Origin: Parafrigoribacterium_A sp035571875
GTDB lineage: Bacteria; Actinomycetota; Actinomycetes; Actinomycetales; Microbacteriaceae
DNA: 61,391 nt
Direction of reading: 5' to 3'
Assembly: GCA_035571875.1 (NCBI GenBank)
Contig: DATNBR010000058.1
Coordinates: forward strand, 1 to 61,391
Positions 49,971 to 58,612 of the stretch are shown piece after piece. Each line of letters opens with the position of its first letter. Positions within the stretch are counted from its first letter, which is position 1. The position numbers and the translations under genes were made by a program. The notes beneath the pieces were generated by a model that was not told the origin of the DNA, ran no database searches, and saw nothing but the letters and a program-made list of their open reading frames with translations.

Positions 49971-49984
49971 TGAGAGCGCTCCCA
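49971..49984. promoter_or_regulatory. CebR-type operator, box 2
   Basis: TGAGAGCGCTCCCA about ten bases after the expected transcription start. Confidence 0.75.
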
Positions 49985-49994
49985 CAGCGAGATT

Positions 49995-50008
49995 TGGGAG
50001 CGCTCCCA
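49995..50008. promoter_or_regulatory. CebR-type operator, box 3 (perfect)
   Basis: TGGGAGCGCTCCCA, a perfect 14-base palindrome in the 5' leader. Boxes 2 and 3 are 24 bases apart centre to centre; boxes 1 and 2 are 65 apart. Confidence 0.85.
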
Positions 50009-50045
50009 GCACTCATCCCCCATCCACGCACACAAAGGAGTGACC

Positions 50046-51371
50046 GTGAAACTTTCACGACGCACCACCCTCGCAGCGAGCATCGCCATGGCCTCGGCCA
50101 TCGCCATGCTGGCGACCGGATGTTCGACCGGCGGCAACACCGGAAGCGGCTCCGACGACAACATCACCCTCACCATCACCACCTTCGGAACCATGGGTCT
50201 CGACGCCAACTACAAGGCGTACGAAAAGGCGCATCCGAACATCACCATCAAGGCGACGAACATCGATACCGGTGACAACGCCAAGACCGACTGGCAGACC
50301 AAGCAGGCCGCTGGGGCAGGTCTTCCCGACATCCAGGCCACCGAAGAGGGATGGCTGAGCGCCGTCATGCAGGTCTCCGACCAGTTCCAGGATCTCCGTG
50401 ACTACGGCATGGACAAGATCAAGGACCGCTGGGTCGACTGGAAGGTCGCCCAGATGACCGACAAGAAGGGCCGCATCATCGGATACGGCACCGACATCGG
50501 CCCGGAGGGACTCTGCTACAACAGCAAGCTCTTCGCTGCAGCCGGGATGCCGAGCGACCGCGAGGGCGTGGCCAAGCTCCTCGGCGGGGCCGACGCCACC
50601 TGGGACGACTACTTCAAGGTGGGTGCGGAGTACAAGGCGAAGACCGGCAAGGCCTTCTACGACCAGTCCGGATTCATCTGGAACGCCATGGTGAACCAGC
50701 AGAAGGAGGGCTACTACACCAAGGATGGCAAGCTCAACGTCGAAGACAACGCGACGCTGAAGGGCCTATGGTCGAAGCTCGCCGCGGCGACCACCTCCGG
50801 TCAGTCCTCCAACCAGACCCAGTGGGACTGGGGCAAGGGCAAGGCATTCCTCGACGGTAGCTTCGCGACCATGATCTGCCCGGGCTGGATGCTCGGCAAC
50901 GTCAAGGGCGGAGTCACCCAGGGCGGCGGCGACGCCACCTCCGGTTGGGACTTCGCCGACGTGTTCCCCGGCGGCGCAGCCAACTGGGGCGGCAGCTTCC
51001 TGACCATCCCGAAGACGTCGAAGCACCCGAAGGAGGCCGCGGCACTCGCCGAGTGGCTGACCGAGCCCGCGCAGCAGGCGAAGGCCTTCGAGAAGGCCGG
51101 AACGTTCCCGAGCACGCTCAAGGGACAGACCGAGCCAGGCGTGACCGGTCCGAATGAGCTGTCGAAGTTCTTCAACGACGCTCCCGTCGGCGAGATCCTG
51201 GCCTCACGCGCCAAGGGCGTCGTCGCTCAGTTCAAGGGACCCGATGACTCGGTCATCCAGTCGCAGGTGTTCGGTCCATCCGTCCAGCTGCTCGACTCGG
51301 GCAAGGCGAACGGCGACAAGGCCTGGGCCAACGCCATGGACCTGCTCAAGCAACTCGTCATCAACAAGTAA
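50046..51371 (+). CDS. cebE: Cellobiose-type ABC transporter substrate-binding lipoprotein
   Basis: A 441-residue family-1 solute-binding lipoprotein: signal with lipobox ATGC (Cys26), then a two-lobed domain starting LTITTFGTMGLDANYKAYEK. Aromatic residues typical of sugar binding (WGGSF, WLTEPAQQ) occur in the C-terminal lobe. AAGGAG precedes the GTG start at 50046. It heads an operon with two permeases, a GH1 beta-glucosidase and a LacI regulator, under CebR-type operators, so a beta-glucoside such as cellobiose is the likely ligand. Confidence 0.85.
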   Translation: MKLSRRTTLAASIAMASAIAMLATGCSTGGNTGSGSDDNITLTITTFGTMGLDANYKAYEKAHPNITIKATNIDTGDNAKTDWQTKQAAGAGLPDIQATEEGWLSAVMQVSDQFQDLRDYGMDKIKDRWVDWKVAQMTDKKGRIIGYGTDIGPEGLCYNSKLFAAAGMPSDREGVAKLLGGADATWDDYFKVGAEYKAKTGKAFYDQSGFIWNAMVNQQKEGYYTKDGKLNVEDNATLKGLWSKLAAATTSGQSSNQTQWDWGKGKAFLDGSFATMICPGWMLGNVKGGVTQGGGDATSGWDFADVFPGGAANWGGSFLTIPKTSKHPKEAAALAEWLTEPAQQAKAFEKAGTFPSTLKGQTEPGVTGPNELSKFFNDAPVGEILASRAKGVVAQFKGPDDSVIQSQVFGPSVQLLDSGKANGDKAWANAMDLLKQLVINK

Positions 51372-51383
51372 CACCTCTTCACC

Positions 51384-51414
51384 GAGGCCCCCGGTCTTCA
51401 CGACCGGGGGCCTC
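51384..51414 (+). terminator. Intercistronic hairpin after the binding-protein gene
   Basis: A perfect 13-bp stem with a five-base loop: GAGGCCCCCGGTC (51384-51396) and GACCGGGGGCCTC (51402-51414). It sits between the binding-protein and permease genes, where such stems raise the level of the binding protein over the permeases by partial termination or 3'-end protection. Confidence 0.75.
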
Positions 51415-51435
51415 ACCCTCTCGGAGACACAGCCC

Positions 51436-52536
51436 ATGACATCCACACTCACCGCTCGGAAGCAGCGTTCTGATCTGCCCGAGGCGCGGCGAAGCGACGT
51501 CCTGACCTTCAGGCAGCGACTCAACCGCCTCGATGTCAAGGCCTCCCCCTACCTCTACATCGCGCCGTTCTTCATCCTCTTCGGCCTCATCGGACTGTTC
51601 CCGCTGGCCTACACGTTCGTCGTCTCGATCAACGACTGGAACCTCCTCACCGGCCCGGGCGAGTGGGTCGGCCTTGCCAACTACGCGGCCGAGATGGTCG
51701 ACCCGTTCTTCTGGAAGTCGCTCTTCAACACGATGAGCATCTTCCTGCTCTCGGCGATACCGCAGCTGATCGCCGCGACGTTCTTCGCGGCCATCCTCGA
51801 CCAGAACATCCGGGCGAAGACCTTCTGGCGCATGAGCGTACTGCTGCCCTACGTCGTCACCCCGGTTGCCGTGACCCTCATCTTCTCCAGCGCCTTCGAC
51901 GAGAAGTACGGGCTCATCAACAACGTGCTCACCGCCTTCCACATCGACCCGGTGGCCTGGAAGACCGACGTGTTTCCCTCGCACATCGCCATCGCCAGCA
52001 TGGTGAACTGGCGCTGGACGGGATACAACGCGCTCATCCTGCTCGCCGCGATGCAGGCCGTGCCGCGCGACGTGCACGAGTCCGCCTCACTCGACGGAGC
52101 GGGATCCCTACGTCGCTTCTTCTCGATCACGTTGCCGAGCATCCGGCCCACCATGATCTTCGTCATCATCACCGCGACCATCGGCGGACTGCAGATCTTC
52201 ACCGAGCCGAAGCTGTTCAATGCGACGAGCGCGACACCAGGCGGTCCGCAACGCCAATATCAGACCACCGTGCTCTACCTCTGGGACATGGCCTTCAACC
52301 GGCAGAACTTCGGAAAGGCCTCCGCCATCGCCTGGTTGCTGTTCCTGCTCATCGTGATCATCGGGGTGCTCAACTTCCTGATCTCGAAGCGCATCGCGAC
52401 GACCGAGGCCAAGGTGAGTCGACGACGCGCGTCGAAGCGCCTCGCGGCCTACGAAGCCGATCGCGCGCTGGGCGCGGGATCCACATCCACCCTTCCCGCC
52501 GCACCCGCGGCCGACGACGCGAAGAGAGAGTCATGA
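51436..52536 (+). CDS. cebF: Sugar ABC transporter permease (MalF/CebF type)
   Basis: A 366-residue permease with six predicted helices. The EAA loop reads ESASLDGAGSLRRFFSITLP, which docks a MsiK-type ATPase encoded elsewhere (no ATPase gene is in the operon). The N-terminal 45 residues and the C-terminal 45 (Arg/Ala-rich) are cytosolic. The ATG at 51436 is chosen because family similarity begins shortly after; CGGAGA lies upstream. It overlaps the next permease by four bases. Confidence 0.88.
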   Translation: MTSTLTARKQRSDLPEARRSDVLTFRQRLNRLDVKASPYLYIAPFFILFGLIGLFPLAYTFVVSINDWNLLTGPGEWVGLANYAAEMVDPFFWKSLFNTMSIFLLSAIPQLIAATFFAAILDQNIRAKTFWRMSVLLPYVVTPVAVTLIFSSAFDEKYGLINNVLTAFHIDPVAWKTDVFPSHIAIASMVNWRWTGYNALILLAAMQAVPRDVHESASLDGAGSLRRFFSITLPSIRPTMIFVIITATIGGLQIFTEPKLFNATSATPGGPQRQYQTTVLYLWDMAFNRQNFGKASAIAWLLFLLIVIIGVLNFLISKRIATTEAKVSRRRASKRLAAYEADRALGAGSTSTLPAAPAADDAKRES

Positions 52537-53423
52537 GCGCGATCGCGACCAAGCAGGCGCCCGCCGCAACCACACACAGCAGGGCGCCGCGGCGCAGGTC
52601 GATGGGCATCGACCGCCGACCCGGCTGGTTCACCTACGCGGTGCTGATCGTCATCTTCGTCGGCGGCGCATACCCGCTGTGGTGGTCGTACATCGCCGGC
52701 AGCAGCCCGAGCAGTGTGCTCAGCGCGCAGTGGCCGCCGATCCTGCCCGGCAGCCTGTTCTGGAGGAACGTCGCCGAGGTGCTCGACACCGTGCCGTTCT
52801 GGCTCGCGCTCGGCAACAGCATCATCGTCTCGAGCGTGATCACGGTCTCGGTCGTGTTCTTCTCGACCCTCGCCGGCTACTCCTTCGCGAAGCTGAAGTT
52901 CCGCGGGCGCGAGGGCCTCATGGTGTTCGTCATCGGAACGCTCGCGGTGCCGACGCAACTCGGCATCATCCCGCTCTTCATGCTCATGAAACAGTTCGGC
53001 TGGACGGGAACGCTCGGCGCCGTCATCGTGCCGACGCTCGTCACCGCGTTCGGCGTGTTCTTCATGCGCCAGTATCTGCTCGACGTCATCCCGGATGAGC
53101 TGATCGAGGCCGCGCGCATGGACGGTGCGAGCATGCTGAGCACGTTCTGGCACGTCGGCGTTCCCGCAGCGAGACCCGCGATGGCGATTCTTGCGCTGTT
53201 CACGTTCATGACGGCGTGGACGGACTATCTTTGGCCATTGCTGGTGGTGCCACAGAATCCGACGCTGCAGGTGGCCCTGAGCCAACTGCAGTCGGCGAAG
53301 TATGTGGACTACTCCATCGTGCTCGCAGGTGCCGTCATGGCGACTATTCCCCTGCTGGTACTGTTCGTGCTCGCAGGTAAGCAACTCGTCTCCGGCATCA
53401 TGGCCGGAGCGGTGAAAGGCTGA
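52533..53423 (+). CDS. cebG: Sugar ABC transporter permease (MalG/CebG type)
   Basis: A 296-residue permease with six helices; the EAA loop reads EAARMDGASMLSTFWHVGVP. The ATG overlaps the previous stop (ATGA) and AGAGAG lies upstream. It pairs with the protein at 51436. Its stop overlaps the start of the beta-glucosidase gene (TGATG), so uptake and hydrolysis are translated together. Confidence 0.9.
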   Translation: MSAIATKQAPAATTHSRAPRRRSMGIDRRPGWFTYAVLIVIFVGGAYPLWWSYIAGSSPSSVLSAQWPPILPGSLFWRNVAEVLDTVPFWLALGNSIIVSSVITVSVVFFSTLAGYSFAKLKFRGREGLMVFVIGTLAVPTQLGIIPLFMLMKQFGWTGTLGAVIVPTLVTAFGVFFMRQYLLDVIPDELIEAARMDGASMLSTFWHVGVPAARPAMAILALFTFMTAWTDYLWPLLVVPQNPTLQVALSQLQSAKYVDYSIVLAGAVMATIPLLVLFVLAGKQLVSGIMAGAVKG

Positions 53424-54859
53424 TGACCGACGTGAAAGAGGCAGGCAACGTGAACCGCACCTTCCCGAAAGACTTCCTGTTCGGTGTCGCGACAGCGGCG
53501 TACCAGATCGAGGGTGCCGCGCACGAGGACGGCCGCACGGATTCCATCTGGGATGCGTTCAGCCGTCTTCCCGGAGCGGTCGTTGGCGCAGACAGCGGCG
53601 AAGTGGCCTGCGATCACTACCACCGCTCGGCGGATGACGTGAAGCTCATGGCGGGTCTCGGCATCCAGACCTACCGCTTTTCGACCTCGTGGTCGCGAGT
53701 GCGGCCCGACGGCGGCGCGGTCAACGAAAAGGGCCTGGACTTCTACTCGAAGCTCGTTGACCAACTACTCGATAACGATATCAAGCCGTGGTTGACGCTC
53801 TATCACTGGGATCTTCCGCAGGCCCTTGAGGAGCAGGGCGGCTGGACCAACCGCGAAACCGCGGAGCGCTTCACCGAGTACGCGCTCTCGGTACACGACA
53901 GGCTCGGCGACCGCGTCGACGCCTGGACCACGCTCAACGAGCCGTGGTGCTCCTCCTTCCTGGGCTACACCGGCGGGGAGCACGCGCCCGGCCGCCAGAG
54001 CAAGCGCGACGGCATGGTCGCCGCGCACCACCTCCTGCTGGCGCACGGCCGCACGGTGAACGAACTTCGGGCGCGCGACAGCAGCCTCAAGCTCGGCATC
54101 ACGCTCAACCTGACCGTGGCCGATCCGCTGGATCCGACGGATGCCGGCGACGTCGACGCCGCGAGAAAGATCGACGGCCAGTTCAACCGCTTCTTCCTCG
54201 ACCCCATCTTCCGCGGAGAGTACCCGGCAGACATCCTGCAGGACCTGTGGCAGCACCGCTTCGAGGAGGTCATCCAGCCGGGTGACCTGGCCATCATCTC
54301 GACGCCGATCGATGCGCTGGGCGTGAACTACTACCACGGTGAGGCGCTGAGCGCGCACCCGCCTACGGTGCCGGAGATCACCACCGCCGCGCCGAGCGAG
54401 CGACCCAAGGCCTCGCCGTTCCCCGACACCGCCGGCGTGTTCTGGCACCCGCGTGGCTACCCCGTCACCGCGATGGGCTGGGAGGTGCAGCCCGAGGGCC
54501 TCACCCGACTGCTCCGCCGGGTGAAGGATGACTACACCGGTTCGAAGGTCGACCTCTACGTCACCGAGAACGGCGCGGCGTACGACGACGTCGTGGCCGA
54601 GGACGGAGTGGTGCACGACGAGGAGCGCGCGGAGTTCCTACGGCTGCACCTCAGCGCTATCCTCGACGCGATCGACCAGGGCGTCGACGTCAAGGGCTAC
54701 TTCTACTGGTCGCTCATGGACAACTTCGAGTGGGCCTGGGGCTACGCGAAACGCTTCGGCCTCGTTAGGGTCGACTATGACACCCAGGTGCGCACGGTCA
54801 AGGAGAGCGGCCGTGAATACGCGAGGATCATCGCGAGTCGAAGCGAGTCGACGTCCTAA
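53423..54859 (+). CDS. bglC: GH1 beta-glucosidase
   Basis: A 478-residue glycoside hydrolase family 1 enzyme. The acid/base is Glu173 (TLNEPWCSS) and the nucleophile Glu382 (YVTENGAAYDD); the N-terminal signature FLFGVATAAYQIEGA is present. No signal peptide, so it hydrolyses imported cellobiose or related beta-glucosides inside the cell. It is the fourth gene of the ceb-like operon. Confidence 0.95.
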   Translation: MTDVKEAGNVNRTFPKDFLFGVATAAYQIEGAAHEDGRTDSIWDAFSRLPGAVVGADSGEVACDHYHRSADDVKLMAGLGIQTYRFSTSWSRVRPDGGAVNEKGLDFYSKLVDQLLDNDIKPWLTLYHWDLPQALEEQGGWTNRETAERFTEYALSVHDRLGDRVDAWTTLNEPWCSSFLGYTGGEHAPGRQSKRDGMVAAHHLLLAHGRTVNELRARDSSLKLGITLNLTVADPLDPTDAGDVDAARKIDGQFNRFFLDPIFRGEYPADILQDLWQHRFEEVIQPGDLAIISTPIDALGVNYYHGEALSAHPPTVPEITTAAPSERPKASPFPDTAGVFWHPRGYPVTAMGWEVQPEGLTRLLRRVKDDYTGSKVDLYVTENGAAYDDVVAEDGVVHDEERAEFLRLHLSAILDAIDQGVDVKGYFYWSLMDNFEWAWGYAKRFGLVRVDYDTQVRTVKESGREYARIIASRSESTS

Positions 54860-54862
54860 GCT

Positions 54863-55906
54863 GTGGTGTTCGAGGTAACGCAGCCCGAGGAGGCGAAACA
54901 GGCCGTGACGTCCGCCCCCACGCTCGAGATGGTCGCCGCCCGCGCGGGAGTGTCACGCTCTACCGTCTCTCGCGTCGTGAACTCCTCGCCGCAGGTCACC
55001 GCGGATGTCGTGGCGATCGTCAACGCGGCGATCGCTGAACTCGGCTACGTTCCCAATCGCGCCGCGAGGTCGCTCGCGAGCCGCCGCACGTACTCGATCG
55101 CCCTGGTGATCCCCGAGAACACCGCAAAGTTCTTCTCCGACCCGTATTTCGCGGCCGTCATCCAGGGGGCCGCAAACTTCCTGAGCGACAGCGACTACGT
55201 GCTCAACCTGCTGATCGGCTCCCCCGGCGACGAGTTGAAGACCCTGCGCTACGTGGAGCGCGGCAACGTCGACGGCGCGCTCGTGCTCTCCCACCACACC
55301 GACGACGGCGTGTACCTGAAGCTCGGCAACTCGCTGCCGGTCGTCTTCGGTGGGCGACCCACCGGTGCCGAGACCGACGACGCGTACTACGTCGACATCG
55401 ACAACATCGACGCAGGCACCGCCGCGACCCGCCACCTCATCGACCGCGGACGAACGCGAATCGCAACGATCGCCGGCCCGCAGGACATGTCGGCTGGCAT
55501 GGACCGCATAGCGGGATGGCGCGCGGCGCTGTCCGACGCGGGCCTGGAGCCCGGCCCCATCGAGGTCGGAGACTTCACCCCCACGGGAGGCGCGGATGCG
55601 ATGCGTCGCCTGCTCGAGCGGAACGAGGATTTCGACGGATTGTTCGTTGCCTCGGCCCAGATGGCATCCGGAGCTCTCGGTGTGCTGCGCGAAGCGGGGC
55701 GCTCGGTTCCCGGCGATCTCGGGGTGGCCACCGTCGACAACGACTACTTCGCCATCAACGCGGTTCCCCCGCTGACGGCGATCGAGCAGCCGACCCAGCA
55801 GCAGGGAGCGAAGATGGCCGAGATGCTTCTCGACATCATCGAGGGCCGCCCCGTCGACAAGCACGCGACCATCGCCACGACGCTCATCGTCCGCGATTCC
55901 GCCTGA
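54863..55906 (+). CDS. cebR: LacI-family repressor, CebR-like
   Basis: A 347-residue LacI/GalR protein. The HTH reads LEMVAARAGVSRSTVSRVVN (about 21-40) and the hinge helix NRAARSLASRRT keeps the Leu that wedges the operator. The effector domain follows from about residue 75. It is the last gene of the ceb-like operon, and the TGGGAGCGCTCCCA boxes upstream of the operon are the expected target. The GTG at 54863 is used here; a GTG at 54905 after GAGGAGG is also possible and would remove 14 residues before the HTH. Confidence 0.87.
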   Translation: MVFEVTQPEEAKQAVTSAPTLEMVAARAGVSRSTVSRVVNSSPQVTADVVAIVNAAIAELGYVPNRAARSLASRRTYSIALVIPENTAKFFSDPYFAAVIQGAANFLSDSDYVLNLLIGSPGDELKTLRYVERGNVDGALVLSHHTDDGVYLKLGNSLPVVFGGRPTGAETDDAYYVDIDNIDAGTAATRHLIDRGRTRIATIAGPQDMSAGMDRIAGWRAALSDAGLEPGPIEVGDFTPTGGADAMRRLLERNEDFDGLFVASAQMASGALGVLREAGRSVPGDLGVATVDNDYFAINAVPPLTAIEQPTQQQGAKMAEMLLDIIEGRPVDKHATIATTLIVRDSA

Positions 55907-55967
55907 CCGGACCCCGTCACGCGCAGGGGCGACACGCGCAATGGGGGCAGGGCAGGACTATTACAAA

Positions 55968-56008
55968 CGCCTCGCTCTGGTTAGTGTCTACTAAGCGACA
56001 ACGAGGCG
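55968..56008. promoter_or_regulatory. Nested palindrome ahead of the second LacI gene
   Basis: TTAGTGTCTACTAA (55981-55994, perfect five-base arms TTAGT/ACTAA) lies inside an outer pair CGCCTCG/CGAGGCG (55968-55974, 56002-56008). It is a different sequence from the CebR box and may be the operator of the second LacI protein, or a hairpin ending the ceb transcript. Confidence 0.5.
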
Positions 56009-56033
56009 CGGGCAGAGGGGAACGGCCAGACAC

Positions 56034-57119
56034 ATGCGAAGACTCTTTCGAGCCGGAGCGAAGCCGGGCACGGAACCGGCACGCCAGGGCAAGGGCGAGG
56101 GCCGAGAGCGGCACTCGGTGGATCCCACCGCGACCCTCGACATGGTCGCCACGAGCGCCGGCGTCTCACGTTCCACCGTGCAACAGGTGCTCGACGCGAC
56201 GGGCGACGTTCCGGCCAACCTCGTGGACCGCGTCACCGCCGCGATGGCCGACGTCGGATACGTGCCCGACCGCGCCGGCCGCGCCGTGAGCGGGCACCGC
56301 AGCTATTCGATCGCCCTGCTCATCCCGGAGACGGCGAGCAAGTTCTTTGCGGACCCCTACTTCGCCGCCGTCATCCAGGGTGCCGCGGCCTTCATCGAAG
56401 ACACCGACTACGTGCTCAACCTCCTGATCGGCTCGCCGGCCGAATCCGAGAAGACCCTGCGGTACCTGCAGGGCGGAAACGTGGACGGCGTGCTCGTGAT
56501 CTCGCACCATTCAGACGACAGCTCGTACCTGTTGCTGAGCAAGTCCGTCCCGGTGGTCTTCGCCGGGCGCCCCACGGGCCTCGACGGCGACGACGCGTAT
56601 TACGTCAACGTCGACAACATCGGTGCCGGCGCGATGGCGACACGCCATCTGATCGAACGCGGCCACACTCGGATCGCCACGATCGCCGGCCCGCAGAATA
56701 TGGTGGCGGCCGTCGACCGCGTCACCGGCTGGAGGAACGCCATCGAGGCGGCCGGGCTCACGCCGGGTCCGATCGAAAGCGCGGACTTCACTCCGGTGGG
56801 TGGTGTGTATGCCATGCGGCGTCTGCTGAAGCAGGAGCAGACTTTCGACGGCATCTTCGTTGCCTCATCGCAAATGGCGTCCGGCGCACTCACCGTGCTG
56901 CGAGACGCGGGACTCAAGGTTCCCACCGACGTCGGCATCACCACCATCGACAACGACCAGTTCGCCATCAATGCCGAGCCCCCGCTGACCACCATGGAGC
57001 AGCCGACCACTCTCCATGGCGCGAAAATCGCCGAGATGCTCATCGACATCATCGAGGGCCGCCCCGTCGACAAGCACGCGACGATCGCCACGACGCTCGT
57101 GGTGCGCGACTCCGCCTAG
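56034..57119 (+). CDS. LacI-family paralogue with altered DNA-reading residues
   Basis: A 361-residue protein clearly duplicated from its neighbour: the effector domains match closely to the last residues (RPVDKHATIATTL, VRDSA in both). Its DNA-binding domain differs at key points. The recognition helix reads STVQQVLDATG where the neighbour has STVSRVVNSS, and the hinge is DRAGRAVSGHRS, with Val for the usual Leu. About 30 extra basic residues precede the HTH. It probably senses a similar sugar but reads another operator, or has weak DNA binding. Confidence 0.87.
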   Translation: MRRLFRAGAKPGTEPARQGKGEGRERHSVDPTATLDMVATSAGVSRSTVQQVLDATGDVPANLVDRVTAAMADVGYVPDRAGRAVSGHRSYSIALLIPETASKFFADPYFAAVIQGAAAFIEDTDYVLNLLIGSPAESEKTLRYLQGGNVDGVLVISHHSDDSSYLLLSKSVPVVFAGRPTGLDGDDAYYVNVDNIGAGAMATRHLIERGHTRIATIAGPQNMVAAVDRVTGWRNAIEAAGLTPGPIESADFTPVGGVYAMRRLLKQEQTFDGIFVASSQMASGALTVLRDAGLKVPTDVGITTIDNDQFAINAEPPLTTMEQPTTLHGAKIAEMLIDIIEGRPVDKHATIATTLVVRDSA

Positions 57120-57132
57120 CTCAACTGCACGC

Positions 57133-58467
57133 CTAGCTCAACTGGCCGCGCGGCTCGATGCTCATGAGCCGCGAGTTGCGGCGCAGCCTGAAGCGCAGCG
57201 AGAGTCGGCCCGACCTGGCCAGCAGGAACGCGACGACGATCGCGGCGACGCACGGCACCGCTCCAGAGATGGCCATGGCCGCGCGAGCTCCCGCGACCTC
57301 CGCCAGCCAGCCGAGCAGTGGGCTGCCGAGTGCCTGACCGCCCACGGCGATCATGGCGTAGAGCGCCATCACGCGACCCCGGATGATGCGATTGGACGAC
57401 AGCTGCACGACCGCTTCGGCCGTCGTCGAGAACAGCATCCGCGTGAACCCGATGCTGGCCAGGACGACGAGGAAGACGCTGAGCACCGGGGCAAGACCGG
57501 TGAGGATGAGGGTCAGGCCGAAGAGTCCGCCCGAGAACACGATGAACCGGAGCCGGAAGGTGATGCGTCTCGTCGAGGCGACCGCCCCGGCGAGCGCGCC
57601 GACCGCGGCGGCGGAACTGTAGAGCCCGTACCCCGTCGCCCCGGAGTGGAACACTTCGTCGGCGAACGCGACGAGAAGCACCGGGAGGTTCATGCCGAAG
57701 GTGTAGACGAAGGCGAGCATCACCATCGGCCAGAAGATCGACGGCTTCGAGCGCACGTAGCGCAGCGCCTCACGAATCTGGCCCTTGGCGTGCTCGACCA
57801 CGAGCGAGGGCAGCAACTCGGACTTTCGCATCGCGAGCAGCGCGATGATGACGAGGCATCCGGCGAGCGAGTTGATGCCGATGGCCCAACCCGCGCCGAC
57901 GAGCGCGAGCATGACACCACTGATGGCGGGGCCGAGCAGTCCGCCGAGGTGCCAGATCGACGCGTTCACGCTGATGGCGTTGCTGAGGTGACGCTGGCCG
58001 ACCATCTCGTTGACGAATACCTTCTTGGCAGGCTGATCCACGACATCCACGAAGCCCAGGAGGCACGCGGTGAGGTACACCTGCCAGACCTGCACGACGC
58101 CGGTGAAGACGAGGGCGGCGAGCACTCCGCAGAGAATCACCCCGATCGTCTGCGTGGTGATCATGGTCGGACGCTTCTTGAAGCGGTCGGTGATGACGCC
58201 GCCGAACGGACCGAACAGCAGCATCGGCCCGAACTGCAGACCCGCAGTGATGCCGACGGCGGTGACGCTGCCGGTGAGCTCGAAGACGAGCCAGTCGATC
58301 GCGATGCGCTGCATCCAGACCGAGGTGTTCGAGATCGACTGCGACATCACGTAGAGGCGGTAGTTGTGGATGCGCAGCGAACTGAAGGTGTCACGCCACT
58401 TCGGCGGCTTCACCAGGACGGGAATCGGCGCCGTTGCGGTGTCTGCGTCAGCAGCGTCTGGAGCCAT
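57133..58467 (-). CDS. MFS transporter, MFS_3 (EntS/MefA-like) type
   Basis: A 444-residue permease with twelve predicted helices. WLVFELTGSVTAVGITAGLQFGPM and GVITDRFKKRPTMI (motif A) match the MFS_3 group of macrolide/siderophore exporters. The ATG at 58467 was chosen because TACGGT lies six bases upstream (leaderless) and because the longer frame to 58545 adds no conserved sequence. Convergent with the LacI paralogue; substrate unknown. Confidence 0.85.
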   Translation of the reverse strand: MAPDAADADTATAPIPVLVKPPKWRDTFSSLRIHNYRLYVMSQSISNTSVWMQRIAIDWLVFELTGSVTAVGITAGLQFGPMLLFGPFGGVITDRFKKRPTMITTQTIGVILCGVLAALVFTGVVQVWQVYLTACLLGFVDVVDQPAKKVFVNEMVGQRHLSNAISVNASIWHLGGLLGPAISGVMLALVGAGWAIGINSLAGCLVIIALLAMRKSELLPSLVVEHAKGQIREALRYVRSKPSIFWPMVMLAFVYTFGMNLPVLLVAFADEVFHSGATGYGLYSSAAAVGALAGAVASTRRITFRLRFIVFSGGLFGLTLILTGLAPVLSVFLVVLASIGFTRMLFSTTAEAVVQLSSNRIIRGRVMALYAMIAVGGQALGSPLLGWLAEVAGARAAMAISGAVPCVAAIVVAFLLARSGRLSLRFRLRRNSRLMSIEPRGQLS

Positions 58468-58547
58468 TACTCCACCGTAGATCGGCATGAGCCATTCGCT
58501 GAAATTATCAGACCTATAACTCACATTACGGTTGCCAATGACCACTT

Positions 58548-58612
58548 CCGCTGAGGTCTGCCAATCTGCTGTTCAGGAGCCTAAGGAAGAGCCGATTGCC
58601 AGACCTCAGCGG
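58548..58612. repeat. Eighteen-base inverted repeat pair, 65 bp overall
   Basis: CCGCTGAGGTCTGCCAAT (58548-58565) and ATTGCCAGACCTCAGCGG (58595-58612) match at 17 of 18 positions, with 29 bases between. The right arm overlaps the stop of the HExxH gene. It could be that gene's terminator or the ends of a tiny non-autonomous element. Confidence 0.5.

Noticed and set aside
57016..58554. Plus-strand frame of 512 codons opposite the MFS gene
   Set aside because: Asp/Glu/Arg/Gly-rich shadow of membrane-helix codons on the other strand.
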